Source of the DNA: Epiperipatus broadwayi
Lineage: Eukaryota; Onychophora; Udeonychophora; Euonychophora; Peripatidae
DNA length: 64,000 bases
Direction of reading: 5' to 3'
Assembly (NCBI GenBank): GCA_028023455.1
Contig: JAQFVV010006208.1
Coordinates: forward strand, 6,866,963-6,930,962
Shown here: one piece after another, positions 22,234 through 34,018 of the stretch
How the letters are laid out: the number at the start of each line of letters is the position of its first letter
How positions within the stretch are numbered: position 1 is the stretch's first letter
The notes under the pieces: model-generated
Databases searched by the model: none
What the model was told of the DNA's origin: nothing
Seen by the model: the letters and a program-made list of their open reading frames with translations, nothing else
Position numbers and translations under genes: made by a program

Positions 22234-22450
22234 TGCCAAATTCATATAATATTAATATCATCTATATTTTTTATTACTTTTTACAATGCTTTTTTACAAT
22301 CCACTATTGACAGTTTCGATATTGTGTTTGTTATCGTTCTGAAGAAGGTTGCTGGGGCAATCGAAACTGTCAGTAGTGGTTTGTAAAAAATCATTGTAAA
22401 AATTAATAAAGAATATAGATGATATTAATATTATATAGACAATATACTTT
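22234..22450. repeat. foldback with CGAAAC signature
   Basis: The arms share CATATAATATTAATATCATC and TTTACAATGCTTTTTTACAA with the foldback at 14.2 kb. On the plus strand the centre reads TTCTGAAGAAGGTTGCTGGG then GCAATCGAAACTGTC, giving CUGAAGA, GGUUGC/GCAAUC and GAAA. It has hammerhead-like order but an extra A before stem II. Confidence 0.65.
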
Positions 22451-22774
22451 TATTTAAAGATTATCACAAATGTAAGTTGTTATGAGGGGGGGGGGGGCAA
22501 AAAATTATGCATTATGTAGTAAATAACCAACTCTATATAAGCAAAGGTTGGTGAGCGTAAATTTAAAATATCATTTATTTCTCAATTTTGAATGAATAAT
22601 CTTGTAATTTGTTTCTGATATATTGTGATTTTTTTTTATTGTAAACTATAAAAAACATACAATATTGACAAACAAAAGATTTAATCACTTACATTATTAA
22701 AACTATAGCTTTCAACTGTACATAACATTTTTATCCCTTAATTTTGGCTGATTTATGTCAAATAATTATAAACA

Positions 22775-23065
22775 TAGGGGGTTTGAACTCAGACTTTCAA
22801 GCACCCACCAACCATCCACACTATCTCATACAACCGATGTATATGACTACACACATGTAGAATAATAAATAATAACCGACTCATGAGTGCTGGTTTAGCA
22901 TGAAATACATATATTGGTGATTATTTATCTTTTCTACATGTGTGTGGTCATAAATATCGGTTGTATGAGATAGCGTGGATGGTTGGTGTGTGCTTCAAAG
23001 TCTGAGTTCAAACCCCCTATATTTACAATTAAGCTCCAGGTGTGTGAAGAGTGCCTGGTTTTCAA
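22775..23065. repeat. HH-1 palindromic element with ribozyme relic
   Basis: Inverted HH-1 tails (GGGTTTGAACTCAGACTTTC left; TCTGAGTTCAAACCCCC right, B box at 23004-23016) flank a plus-strand ribozyme region. The core box reads CUCAUGA (22880-22886) in place of CUGAUGA. Stem II GUGCU/AGCAU and GAAA remain, but stem III has a C·A mismatch. The G5 change should abolish cleavage. Confidence 0.7.
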
Positions 23066-24069
23066 ATAGTTATGTAAAATAATTATACAAAATGTTGATT
23101 TTAAAAAAAATCTTACAGCATTGCAAAAAAGGTCAAAGTTTTATTGATTAAATAGTACAAAAATAAAAACTTAAAATGCATTAAAAATAAATTTTATAGT
23201 TAGCAAAATCACCTATACATTTAATCTAACCAATACTCTAATGGTGGTGATTAAATAACCTAGCACTGAGATTAAGTGTAATTATGGCAAAAATATTTTT
23301 ACTTTCTTTTTTCTAGATTCAATATAAAATTAATTTTCAGGTGCCACATTTTCTAAATAGAAAACTTACTTCCAGAAACCGTAATATCACTGATCATCAT
23401 CCTTTTTTGATTACTATCATCTCTGCATGCCCCCTAGTGGATTGCATGATTTCCCAAAGTTAGTGGATATTAATAGCATATGTTCAAAATAAGTTTGAAA
23501 AGCAAAAACAAACTAAATTGGTTGATATAAGAAAAAAGCTAACAACTTATTTGCAATAAATAAATAAAATATGAAATCATTTATACTTTTGTAACTGATA
23601 CCATGTAAATGTAAGAAATACAGTACAAAATAATCAAGCGTAAAAAATAATTATAAATATGAAAACTTAAGTCCTTATGGATAAATAGAAAGATAAAATC
23701 TTAACAATAATACAAATATATTAATGCTTTAAATTTTTAAACATGGTTTTCTGAAGTTATATGTTTACTATATAGGTAAACATCTTAAACAATAATCTTT
23801 TTTAATCCAATCCTGATTGTGATTATCCTTTTTGGGTATTGGTGATGATAGATGGTGTAAAGGAGCCCATTAAAGAAAGATATATTATAGGTCTTATGGT
23901 AAAGCCCACTTTTTTCCTTATGGCATGGTTTTTTCTTTAACACATGCTATATTGTACTCTATGTAACTTCAATGTTTAGATACAATTGACTAATTCCAGA
24001 TCTTTCGACTAGCATGGTTATAGTTTCTTAGCCAGCCATGTTAAATATTCTTCACATGATTACCGTTTC
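23066..24069. other. intron sequence, no feature seen
   Basis: AT-rich sequence. A few GC-richer words (CATGCCCCCTAGTGGATTGC) do not form a recognised element. Confidence 0.45.
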
Positions 24070-24995
24070 TTATGCTTGCTCATAACTTATTAAACAGAAA
24101 AAACTTTCCATACAGTAGTGCCACTCACTGTAAGCCAGAGTAATCAGTGGATGCCAGAAGGCTTGTGCATAAAATCCTAATCTAGTGCCTACTCATCTAA
24201 CATCCCTTGTGGCTTTTGTCAGTGATGAGCCTTGGATCTGAGAGCACTGCACTTAGATCTTAGGATCTAATGCAATCCTCCAGCAGCCACCTTTTATCTC
24301 TACTTAACTACAAAACTATGAGAATAAAATTGAAAACACAATAATATTTTCAATTCAAGCTCATTAGCTTATATAGTCATATAGGTTTGGACTCAGTTCA
24401 GTATTCATACATTTTGGTATCTTTAATTCTTTAATAACCATAGCCACCACTATCCCATTACGCAGGAATGGTATTAAACCACTAAAGATCACATGATCAC
24501 TGTTTCTTATGCTTGCTCATAACTGTTATTAAAACAGGCAGGACTCTCCATACAGTAGTACCACTCGATGGAAGCCAGAGTAATCAATGGATTACAGGAC
24601 ACTTATTGATAAATTCCCTATCTAGTACCTACTCATCTAATATCCCCAGACTAGGTTCTAGCTAATGAGCTTGGATTGAAAATATTATTGTGTTTTCAAA
24701 TTTTATTCTCATAGTTTTGTAGTTAAGTAAAGGTAAAAAGTGGCTGCTAGAAGGTTACATTAGATCCTAAGATCTAAGTGCAGTGCTCTCAGATCCAAGG
24801 CACCTCACTGACGAAAGCCACAAGTTAGAAACAAGTCTGAGGATATTAGATGGATAGGTACTAGATAGGGATTTTATGCACAAGCCTTCTGGCATTCACC
24901 GATTACTTTGGCTTGCGCTGAGTGGCACTACTACATGGAGAGTTTTGTTTGTTTTAATAACAGTTAAGAGCAAGCATAAAAATGGTGATCATGTG
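24070..24995. repeat. HH-2 element, composite long foldback
   Basis: Two left-type ends (24105 and 24540, CATACAGTAGT(G/A)CCACTC) precede one full right arm ending GTGATCATGTGATGTTAAG near 24997. The centre contains CACAATAATATTTTCAAT and AATAACCATAGCCACCACTA. The right arm holds a plus-strand hammerhead (24793-24850) with CUGACGA and GAAA, stem III ACAAGU and stem I with one mismatch. The left ribozymes are truncated. Confidence 0.75.
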
Positions 24996-26129
24996 ATGTT
25001 AAGTGGTTTAATACATAATTTCATAACTAATAATTTAATTCTTGTAGAAATTATTTTCAAATCCGCCGCAAAATAAAACAAAAATATACAATTCTTGAGA
25101 CAGGTTTATACTTACTTTAAAGTTGATATTTTATATAAACATTTTAATGGCCCTGCTGGGTTTGGTCCAGTGATAAAGTGGTACAGTTCAAGATCAACAG
25201 ATCATAGTCCAGATTTGTCACTTCCAATGCTGAACCTTCTTACAATTTCCCAATCAATAAATCAATCAATTATATATTTAATATTTTACCTAAATAATAG
25301 AAGAACACCAAAGAAATAAAGAGTTAATATTTATAAAGCAAAAAAAAAAAAAAATAGAATAATTAATTACATATCAAATTTAGCATATAGAAAAGTTCAT
25401 GATGAATTAGAAGAGAAACTGATTTAATCAAAGAAAAATGATTTAAATTAGAATTTAAAGAGTTCCAAGTGCTTCAACAGGCAATACAATATCTGGTCTT
25501 TGATAGAATTAGAAATGTTGCTTGAGAGAAAAAGAAATGGTTAATGAACGGAACAGCTGATAGGAATGAAAAGAGATTATCGGATATGGATGGAAAGAAA
25601 AATATCTATATAGGAAAGAAAATGAACTTGAAAGTGATGAAGTTATTGAAGTAGATGATAAAGGCATGGACATATTGACAAAGTAATTAAAGTGATTAAA
25701 GAAATGAACTCTTAATTTTTTAAAATTATATAATAGTTTTAATGTTTTCTTATGTGAAATCCATAAACAAAGGGAGTAAATCATTATCCCTGAGGTAAGG
25801 ATGTTGAATATAGGATCAAGAATAGAATGAATCGATGAATCCACCTATTCTTGAGAGCGCTGATGTTTGTACGCATATCTATATCAACATTGTTAACTCC
25901 CTTTGTTTACATATACATTGAGCAAAGTTGTGTGAAATTTGTATATTTCCACATGTTCAAGAAATTGACATATATATGCATATAGAATAACTTAAGCACT
26001 CATTTGAAAGGAAAGCTAAGTTTCTTTCAACAAATCTTATTCTAATTTTTATTTTGTATATATGTGCAGATGATATATTTAAAAAAATTGTAAACACACG
26101 TGCTTTTACTTGGACAACTGAGAAAAAAA
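24996..26129. other. intron sequence, little identified
   Basis: At about 25149-25240 GGTTTGGTCCAGTGATAAAG and ACAGTTCAAGATCAACAG look vaguely tRNA-like. A plus-strand fragment near 25620-25680 translates to NELESDEVIEVDDKGMDILT, perhaps a transposon-protein scrap. Neither is secure. Confidence 0.35.
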
Positions 26130-26215
26130 AACAAAAAAACAATGCCTTGCAAGCAAGCAGTTTGTTGCAGACGGTTGTTGCGGGTTCGCCTCTGGCTGAT
26201 GCTATGACATATGAA
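26130..26215 (+). repeat. tRNA-derived SINE fragment
   Basis: CCTTGCAAGCAAGCAG, GGTTGTTGCGGGTTCGCCTC (B-box-like GGGTTCGCCTC) and GGCTGATGCTATGACATATG precede a short A-run. The same GATGCTATGACAyATG-A(n) end is found at 62.99 kb. Confidence 0.6.
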
Positions 26216-26479
26216 AAAAAACTGTTAGTAACACCAAGAAAATGTTTATTAGAGTTCTGAATCGTAAACTAAAGGACATTTTGTTTTTGGCTATGAATGT
26301 GTGTAAATTTAAACTAACATTTATCCATAAGTCATTCTTAAATTATAAATAAACTATAATATTAACTGCTTAAAGTTATAGATGAAGTTTTAGTGTAGAA
26401 ATCTAGTTAATGCTATTGGAAAGAATAAACAATTTACTAGTTAAATTAATAAAATTTATCGGATTTTGTTAAAAAGTAT

Positions 26480-27190
26480 AAATCATTCTGCAGTTAAGAT
26501 TATTAAACTGCTTGAATGACCTGAATTTAAATAATTCCTTGATGATCAACTTTATATGTGTTTTTTTTTTAACTTTCTGGAATTTTGTTATAAAATAATA
26601 ATATGACTTAAATAATTCATATAACAGATTTATATTGTTGTTTATTTATAGGTATATTGAATTTAAAATGCGCATTTATTTAATAAACCATTCTGCAGTT
26701 TAAGTCATTGATCGCATGAATGACCTGAATTTAAATAATTCTTTAAAGTTCATCCTTATATGTGTTAAATGATTAAATGGTTTCTATAACTTTCTGGAAC
26801 TTTATTATAAAATAAAAATAATGATTCCAACACAATTGAAATAAAACAAATATAAAAAATATTTTCTTTATTATTGTACCGGTTTAGAAGAAGTATTGAT
26901 CGATATAAGGGTCATGTGATTATATTAGGAAAGTATATTTTGAAAAGGCGCTAATATAAGGCGAAAATCGATTCAATAATTAAGAAAATATTTATTTTTA
27001 TATAGTTGTGTTATTTCACTTGTGTTGGAATCATTAGTTATTTGAAAACAACATTATGGACAAATTTATGCTTGACCATTGTTAAGGAAAATAAGAAAAT
27101 GACTTAAATAATTCAAATAATGGATTTATAGGTTGTTTATTTATAGAGATGTTGAGTTTAAGATATGCGTCTTTTTAATATTAATTTCAT
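26480..27190 (+). repeat. diverged direct repeats hosting a MITE
   Basis: Three stretches share CATTCTGCAGTT, GAATGACCTGAATTTAAATAA, AACTTTCTGGAA and ATTTATAG...TTGTTTATTTATAG in order (near 26490, 26690 and 27110). The unit is about 200 bp. A TA-flanked MITE (26821-27034) interrupts the second unit. Confidence 0.6.
26821..27034. mobile_element. 214-bp TA-flanked MITE (Tc1/mariner-like)
   Basis: Terminal inverted repeats of about 50 bp start ATGATTCCAACACAATTGAA and end with the complement TTCACTTGTGTTGGAATCAT. The element is flanked by TA on both sides (26819-26820 and 27035-27036). No coding capacity. TA duplication suggests mobilisation by a Tc1/mariner transposase. Confidence 0.7.
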
Positions 27191-27264
27191 ATATAACGAG
27201 TATTAGTAGCAGGTATGAATATCTTAAGGTAATTAAAAGTTTCAAGTAAATATCATGTTAGTAA

Positions 27265-27487
27265 TTATTGCTAGAAGAGATGATAATAGATGGACAATTG
27301 AAATTTTAAACTGGATTCCAAGAGATTGTAAAAGATCCAGAAAGAGACCACCTGTGAGATGGATGGATGAAATAAGAAAGTGCAGGGGTGATGTGGAGAA
27401 GAGAAGCTAAAGATCGGAAAAGATGGATTGAACTTGGAGAGACCTTCATCCTGCAGTGAATTGATAAGGTTTATGATGATGATGATC
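27265..27487 (+). pseudogene. LINE 3'-end fragment
   Basis: TTGCTAGAAGAGATGATAAT, TGGATTCCAAGAGATTGTAA and GAGACCACCTGTGAGATGGA match the C-terminal coding end of the LINE at 15 kb on the opposite strand, ending in TATGATGATGATGAT. Frameshifts are present. Confidence 0.75.
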
Positions 27488-27489
27488 TT

Positions 27490-28116
27490 GAGGAATACCA
27501 CATGCAGTTGTGGTATTCATGCTCTTATGCTAAATAATGATATACATGCTGCTGTTTATATTACTAATATACTCCATACATTATAAAGGGATTCTGGCAT
27601 ATAGTAATTGGTTCACTACATATTATAGTGCGCACTGATACCATTATATTTAAGGGCATTATTACTTATGCATATATTTGAATTGCAGGCTGATTTCATT
27701 AATAGAGACATATTGCTTTGACTTACTGATGACAAGAATCCAAGTCATATCTACCTCATCATAATTTAAATATTGTGTTTTATATAAATGTGTTTTTTCA
27801 TGCATGTATCTTCTGTGCAATACTATAGAGAATTGAGTGGTGATACGGGATAATGAGTTGTTATTATTGTTGATAATGAAGTTAATGTTCTTGTTATAAG
27901 CCATATTTTGCATGCATAGTTTATCCCAGTATAAAGACCTAAATTTGAATGTATATGAATGGATTAATGAACTGGGTCAGCATTTCCAAACTTTTGCATA
28001 ATTGTGTATCTGTTTTAAACAAAATGCTATAAATTGTACCCCTTGTTTTTAAAATCATAGTTGTTTTTATAAATGCTGATACTTTTGTTTATTATCCATC
28101 TTCACATAAAATAGCA
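27490..28116. other. intron sequence before the tandem modules
   Basis: AT-rich, no recognised feature. Confidence 0.45.
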
Positions 28117-28370
28117 GAAATAAGGTAATGAGTTGGGAAAAGAAAATTACTATACTGAAAGTACAAACAACAGATTTAATTTTACAATATTCATAGTTTT
28201 TTAGCCATTACTGATTACTTTCTATATACCTCTGAACAGCCCAGCATTCCACGAGTACACATACCATCAGTTGGGAACTGATGAACTAGGTGATATTGTG
28301 TGCATTCATTTCCATCCGATATAACCTAAATAATAATAATATAGAAATTAGGGATTTAACAAGCAACATT

Positions 28371-28731
28371 TGTGATCACATGATCACCAGTTCTTCTGCT
28401 TGTTCATAACTTATTAAAGCAGGCAAAACTCTCCATACAGTAGCGCCACTCAGTGCAAGCCAGAGTAAGCAATGGATGCCAGAAGGCTTGTGCATAAAAT
28501 CCCTATCTAGTCCCTACTCATTCAATAGCCCCAGACTAGTTTCTAGTTTGTGGCTTTACTCTCAGATCCCAAACTGCTCACTGATGAAGGTCAGAAGCTA
28601 GAAACTAGTCTGGGGATATTGGATGAGTAGGCACTAGGTAGGGATTTTATGCACAAGCCTTCTGGCATCCATTGATTACTCTGGCTTGCACTGAGTGGCA
28701 CTACTATATGGAGAGTTTTGCCTGTTTTGAT
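28371..28731. mobile_element. HH-2 insertion in module copy 1
   Basis: This foldback HH-2 copy is absent from the same place in module copies 2 and 3, which read on from AGCAA(C/T)ACTAT directly. The flanks AACATT (28365-28370) and AACACT (28732-28737) look like a short target duplication. The plus-strand ribozyme has CUGAUGA, GAAA, ACUAGU and C17, but stems I and II carry mismatches. The left arm lacks CUGAUGA. Confidence 0.75.
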
Positions 28732-29666
28732 AACACTCATGATATAGAGTAGACTCATTGATGACAATGAAATGATTCAAATGTCAATATGAAGTCACCA
28801 TATCCAGATAGAAAGTTAGTCTCTCATTAATTTGTTTTTGTAGGTTTGTTAGGGTGCATTATAAGGTCTCATCTCATTTGTCAGTTTATTGCTTTTAACT
28901 TTGGCACTACTGATGTGAGTGTATTAGACTATTCCTTTTAGTTGTTGAATATGTTGTTTGGTTTTGCTTGTTAATAAATATTCATAGTATTATTTGGTCT
29001 ACTTGTTATCTAGTTGTTAATAACTGTTAATTGATTTACGTGCTAGTGAAAGTATTTCTTCAATTTGGTTATAATAAATATCAAAGGGTTTAGCATATTT
29101 TATTAACTTCGGTGCTACCAACATGAAAGAAGATTAAATATAATTAGATATGGATAGAGCCATACATTTTTTCACGAACAATTATGCATTAAAGAAATAT
29201 ACTCATAGTTATGGAAACTTTTATGAGGGAACAGGATTAGGACAATTTCCAGGTAAATTTTATAAGATTTATATAGCAGTAGAATATATAACAAGGTCAC
29301 ATCAACAAGACATTAATCTAGAAGTGTTGACTGGCGAGAGTTTGTATGTCCATCATCACTTCATAGGTTGACTATTATAATATATATATATATAGCTACA
29401 CAAATTTTTATGATATACATTACCCACACAATATATAAGTATTGACACAAATAAAAATTATTAAATATTATGCATTCATACTACACATAGCTAAATCACT
29501 ATTTTATATATATATGATATGTAAATCTTTATTTATAGTAGTAGCACTGAATAAGTAAGAAAAGTTTTAATATTGCCATTAGAAATTATTATTATTATTG
29601 ATCTTCACAAACAGTATTAATATTTTTTAAACTAAAAATATTATTTTGATATTTTAAAACATTTAG

Positions 29667-29945
29667 TTTATCCATCGCTGACAGTAGAAACCGATAAAAT
29701 TGAACTTCCTGCAGGAGAGACATTAAAATTAACAGTAACATACAATGGTGAGCCAGAACCAGAAATAACATGGTTTTTGAATGATCAGCCGCTTGAGGAA
29801 TCACCGAGAATAAAAATAGTACAAGATGACAATATTGCCGGTATTGAAGTCAAATGTGTTGAAAATATAGATGGTGGTGTTTACAAAGTTAGAGCTAAAA
29901 ACCCATCGGGAACCATAGAAGTTCCTATTACAGTCAAAATCTTAG
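29667..29945 (+). CDS. Ig I-set exon, tandem module copy 1
   Basis: This 279-nt exon has acceptor ATTTAG ending at 29666 and donor GT at 29946; both junctions are phase 1. It encodes YPSLTVETDKIELPAGETLK, LTVTYNGEPEPEITWF, LNDQPLEESPRIKIVQDDNI, CVENIDGGVYKVRAKNPSGT and IEVPITVKIL. The C-strand Trp and the F-strand DGGVYKVRAKN are present; the canonical B- and F-strand cysteines are not. It should fold as a compact cytosolic Ig module. It differs from the copy at 41.1 kb by only two silent bases in 279, while the surrounding introns differ much more. The single Cys in KCVEN is in the E strand and has no partner. Confidence 0.95.
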
Positions 29946-30204
29946 GTAACATAAATTAATTTAATTTTCAGAGTTGGTTTGTTAAATTAAAATACACAGT
30001 AGAAACATTAAAACATTATAAATAGAAACTGCATGAATAAAACAGAATTAAAAATAAGTTACTTTATTACTTTGTGTTTAGTTGTATTAATTTCTTGAAT
30101 TATATTAGGTTAGATTTTTTTTAAAATAACATCTTTAAAATATAAATTAACATCGAACATAACTTCTATATTTATAAAAAAAATTATCATTTGTTACACT
30201 TCAG

Positions 30205-30504
30205 ATGTTCCATCCACACCTCGCAACTTACAAATAACAGAAATAACTGGTGACGCAGTGACTATACGCTGGGAGCCTCCTGCAGATAATGGAGGTAGGG
30301 AAGTCACAGAATACACAGTAGAAAAAAGAAATGTCGAACGTAATATTTGGCAGAAAGTTACTACCACCGAAGATTGCACTTACACTATACCCAATCTTGT
30401 CGAGGAGAATGAATATGAATTTAGGGTGTCGGCCATTAATGAATTTGGATCCAGTGAACCAGCAGTTGTGGGTCCTGTGTTAATTCAACCTACCAAAGCT
30501 GGTG
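30205..30504 (+). CDS. Fn3 exon, tandem module copy 1
   Basis: This 300-nt exon has acceptor TTCAG ending at 30204 and donor GGTAAGA at 30505; both junctions are phase 1. It encodes VPSTPRNLQITEITGDAVTI, RWEPPADNGGREVTEYTVEK, RNVERNIWQKVTTTEDCTYT, IPNLVEENEYEFRVSAINEF and GSSEPAVVGPVLIQPTKAG. All hallmark positions of the titin/twitchin Fn3 class are present: B-strand Trp, the DNGG turn, YTVEKR, WQKV, the EYEFRVSAIN F strand and GSSEP. The intron separating it from its Ig exon is 259 bp, the shortest of the young copies, because it holds only one copy of an about 115-bp intronic repeat. Confidence 0.95.
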
Positions 30505-32347
30505 GTAAGAACTGTGCATTGATAATTTACATTAGCATTACATTTTATTAAATCATTGTCTGTTTGTGCTGAATATACGTATATTACTCAACTTGAATAA
30601 TAGTGTGTTAAGTTATTAAAATGATATTAAACTCCTTTATTATTAAACAAATGCTCATACAATCATTCACAAATTATTTAACTTTGATTATAAAGTAATA
30701 ATTTGTTTATAAAATTTGACGTACCCCTTAGATAAATTTATAAATAATCACTTCAAGGCTTCTATTTTGTAAGCAGAAATTTTACAGATATAATGTGAGC
30801 ACTTTATGACATGAGAAAAGTTTATAAAAATATTCCAACTCTTTCCATATATGGTATAGCATGTTCTTATCACTTCCTTTGATTGAAGAAGTGAAGTTTT
30901 ACTTTCAGACATTATTAAACCTTGGTAAGTTGATTACGCATTTGTGGTCATTTTTCGGTATTTGTGAAAAATCCTGGACACCAAGGTTGATTACGGATAT
31001 TAAAAATGTATGAGGGTGATATTGTATATTTACTATGGTCTTCCAATCATTTTATTTAAATTTTGGTTTTTGTAATCTTAATCAATGAAAGATTAACACT
31101 AACCCTTATCATAACCTAACACAAATCCTAATTTGTAATACATTTGCTATTTTTTAAAGTTGGCAAACACTTGTAATTGACTGATTTTTTTTTTTTAATA
31201 TTCGAAATCAACCTTGATGTCTGGGATTGTCCGTAAGTAACCAAACCACCAACACATCTGTTCTTTTTTATGTAGATTAATAGTGATAAAAGGAAAATTC
31301 AAACTGTAATGGTAAAAAATCCTTACTGCAATGTCACCTATTGTTTTTTTTTAAACTGCAGCTTTGTTTTAGTATGAATTTTTTTCAATATTTTTACAAA
31401 TCGCAAATTCGTTTTTTATTTTGCATTAATATTTTCACATTCTTAGGGTCACATTCTTAGGAAAACATAAGAAGTACACACATATGCTTACACTGTAATA
31501 TTACAAGAAACATGAAATTTTATTTTGCCTCATAAATTTTATAAATTGCAAATATTCATAGATTTATTTTGTGATAAGATTCCTGAGTTTTATTTCATTT
31601 ATCTAATTTATTTCATAATTAGGAAATTATATTCTCATGTTGTTGTTTGGAAAGAGAAATAAATTTCGCAGTTAGCTATTAGGAAAGTAAGGCAGCTTTT
31701 ATATATTTATATATAAGTAAAATAGAATATATATATATGACATAACATATAATAAAGATAACATTTATTGTATTTGTGTGTGTAATAATATAGAAAATAT
31801 GTATTTACGTTATACTTATAAAGCTATGAAGAAGGTAAAACGGACAGAAATAACTATGCAATAAAGATGTAGTTTGATAATTAGCAGACTTTTGGTAGCA
31901 GAATATTGTAATTAGTAAAATTAGGCGAAATAGTCCATATATGATTGTGTTGAAACTAAATATGACTATATTTGATAAAGAAATGCTAAACACCTTAATA
32001 TTCAGAGAACGATAGAAGCAATGGGGATATATATATATACCCAAAGGGTTATCTTTTAAGGGAAAATGGTTAGCAGAGGCCCCTGACTCTGGAAGTATCA
32101 AAGCAAGGCTAAACAAAATCCCAGTGACCTTATTTTAATTATGTCCACTTTATGACTTCATTATTTACGTAAAAAATGTCTCTTTTGATAATGTATTTTA
32201 TGCTACTTCAACTCGTGATTCACGACTAGGAGAATTAAGTAAACTGATTGTATCTGGATAACTCACATCGGAAACATAGCAGCTTGGCCCAGTTGGCAAG
32301 ATTGTTTTGCTGGATATTATCTATGCTGCAAGTTAGTATTTGCAAAT
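30505..32347. other. module intron with inverted pair
   Basis: Diverged intronic DNA shared with copies 2 and 3. The segment 30950-31250 carries an inverted pair (TTGATTACGGATATT against AATATTCGAAATCAACCTTG), with a short C/T-A tract resembling AACCCTTATCATAACCTAA between. The segment 31730-32150 is also found, split, at 50.1-51.4 kb. Confidence 0.55.
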
Positions 32348-32740
32348 TTGATACTGAAAACCCAGAAGTTTTCCTTTGTATGTAAGATGGATAGAAAAAT
32401 ATTTTTTGTCAATGATACTGATAATGATACTATTAAGGTAGACACTTTGTTGTTTCACTGGCCAGAGAGTCATCAAGGTCACGAGCAGATTAACAGAAAA
32501 GCTGAGATAGTAACGAACTTAACTATTTTTTCAATCTTCAATCATTTCCATATGTCATTCAGGTCAGCAGCAAACAAAGAGCAAGAAAAGACACTTTGCA
32601 GCAGTACTGCAAGATATGGTAAAGCCCTGCTTCTGTGGCACTTTTCTGAAGAAAATTGTCAAATAATTATTGTGGGGAATGGTCAATCACCAAACCATTA
32701 CCTGTCAGCCATTAACGATTTATTCTACCATGAAGTATGA
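32348..32740 (+). other. unrecognised 130-codon open frame in the module intron
   Basis: The frame starts at an ATT/ATG-rich region and encodes pieces such as DRKIFFVNDTDNDTIKVDTL, HWPESHQGHEQINRKAEIVT and SAINDLFYHEV. The same DNA in module copy 2 (38640-39050) is broken by stops and shifts, and copy 3 lacks it. I do not recognise the family. Decay in the sister copy argues against a host function; it may be a scrap of an old transposon protein. Confidence 0.3.
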
Positions 32741-33581
32741 AACGAATGATAGCTCAAGAATTTCTCTGACAGATGTCTCACAAGCACCATTCTTCAAAAT
32801 TATACGGTCAAATACTGATGAGCCTATCTTAACGTAAAATAATAGAAATGAGATATTGAGTTGGGAAAAGAAAAATTACAACTCTAAAAGTACAAAGCTC
32901 AGATTTCATTTTTACAATATCTATCTCTTAGCCATTACTGATTATTTTCGACATATCCTTTAACAGCCCAGCATGGATTCCCAGAGGTATACATACCATC
33001 AGTTGGAAACTGGTGAACTAGGTGATATTTTGAGCATTCTTTTCCATCAGATGTAACCTGAATATAATAAGATTATAGAAATTAGGGATTTAATGAGCAA
33101 TACTATCGTGATATAAAGTGGACTCATTGATGACAATATTATTCAAATGTTAATGTGAAATCACCATATCCAAATAGAAAGATAGTCTCTCATTAATTTG
33201 GAATATTTGTTTTTATAGGTTCTTAGGATGCATCATAAGGTCACATCTCATTTTTCAGTATGTTTCTTTCAACTTTGGCACTTCTAATACGAGTTATCAA
33301 ACTATCCCTTTTAGTTGTTGTGTATGTTGTTTGATTTTTGCTTGTAAAAATTTCATTCATTTACATAGTATTTATTTGGTCTACATGTTAATAACTGTAA
33401 ATTGATTTACGTGTTAATAAAAGTATTTCTTTGATTTGCTTACAATAAATATAAAACGGTTTAGCATATTTTATTAACGTTGATGCTACCAAAATGAGAG
33501 AAGTTTATATATAATTAGATATGGATAAAGCCTTACATTTATTTATGAACCAATCTGCATTAAAGAAATATACTCATAATT

Positions 33582-34018
33582 TTTTATAAACAAGGCAAAA
33601 CTCTCCATACAGAAGTGCCACCCTGGATGCCAGAAGGCTTGCGCATAAAATCCCTATCTAATGCCTACTCATCCAATATCCCCAGACTAGTTTCTGGCTT
33701 GTGGCCTTCATCGGTGAGAAGCTTTGGATCTGAGAGCACTGCACCTAGATCTTCGGATCTAATGAAACCCTCCAGCAACCACCTTTTATCTCTACTTAAC
33801 TATAAAACTATGAGAATGAAATTGAAAACACAAAAATATTTTCAATCTAAGAAACTAGTCTGGGGATATTGGATGAGTAGGCATTAGATAGGGATTTTAT
33901 GCACAAGCCTTCTGGCATCCATTGATTACTCTGGTTGGCACAGGGTGGCACTACAGTATGGAGAGTTTTGCCTTGTTTATAAACAATTATGTGCTAGTAT
34001 AAGAGATGGTGATCGTGT
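33582..34018. mobile_element. HH-2 insertion with 13-bp target duplication
   Basis: TATACTCATAATT occurs on both sides (33569-33581 and 34019-34031), while copies 1 and 3 carry the site once or diverged. The 437-bp insert is a foldback of HH-2 arms. Its minus-strand ribozyme has CCGAUGA instead of CUGAUGA, and its plus-strand one lacks the CUGAUGA half, so both should be inactive. Confidence 0.8.

Larger units (their letters stand above)
28117..32844 (+). repeat. tandem exon-pair module, copy 1
   Basis: This is the first of three direct copies of a unit that begins GAAATAAGGTAATGAGTTGGG. It contains the Ig exon, the Fn3 exon and about 2.3 kb of downstream intron, including an inverted pair (TCCTGGACACCAAGGTTGAT / ATCAACCTTGATGTCTGGGA). 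Copies start at 28117, 32845 and 39199. Once later insertions are subtracted the unit is about 4.3 kb. Confidence 0.85.

Noticed and set aside
25509-25844. 111-codon minus-strand open frame
   Set aside because: Ser/Phe-rich by-product of a purine-rich plus strand; nothing recognisable.
29595-29804. Minus-strand open frames opposite the Ig exons (also 36046 and 41072)
   Set aside because: Antisense shadows of the Ig exons with no domain of their own.
30194-30379. 61-codon minus-strand open frames conserved opposite the Fn3 exons (also 36738, 41889 and 58753)
   Set aside because: They recur only because the coding strand is duplicated; the plus-strand Fn3 reading explains the conservation.
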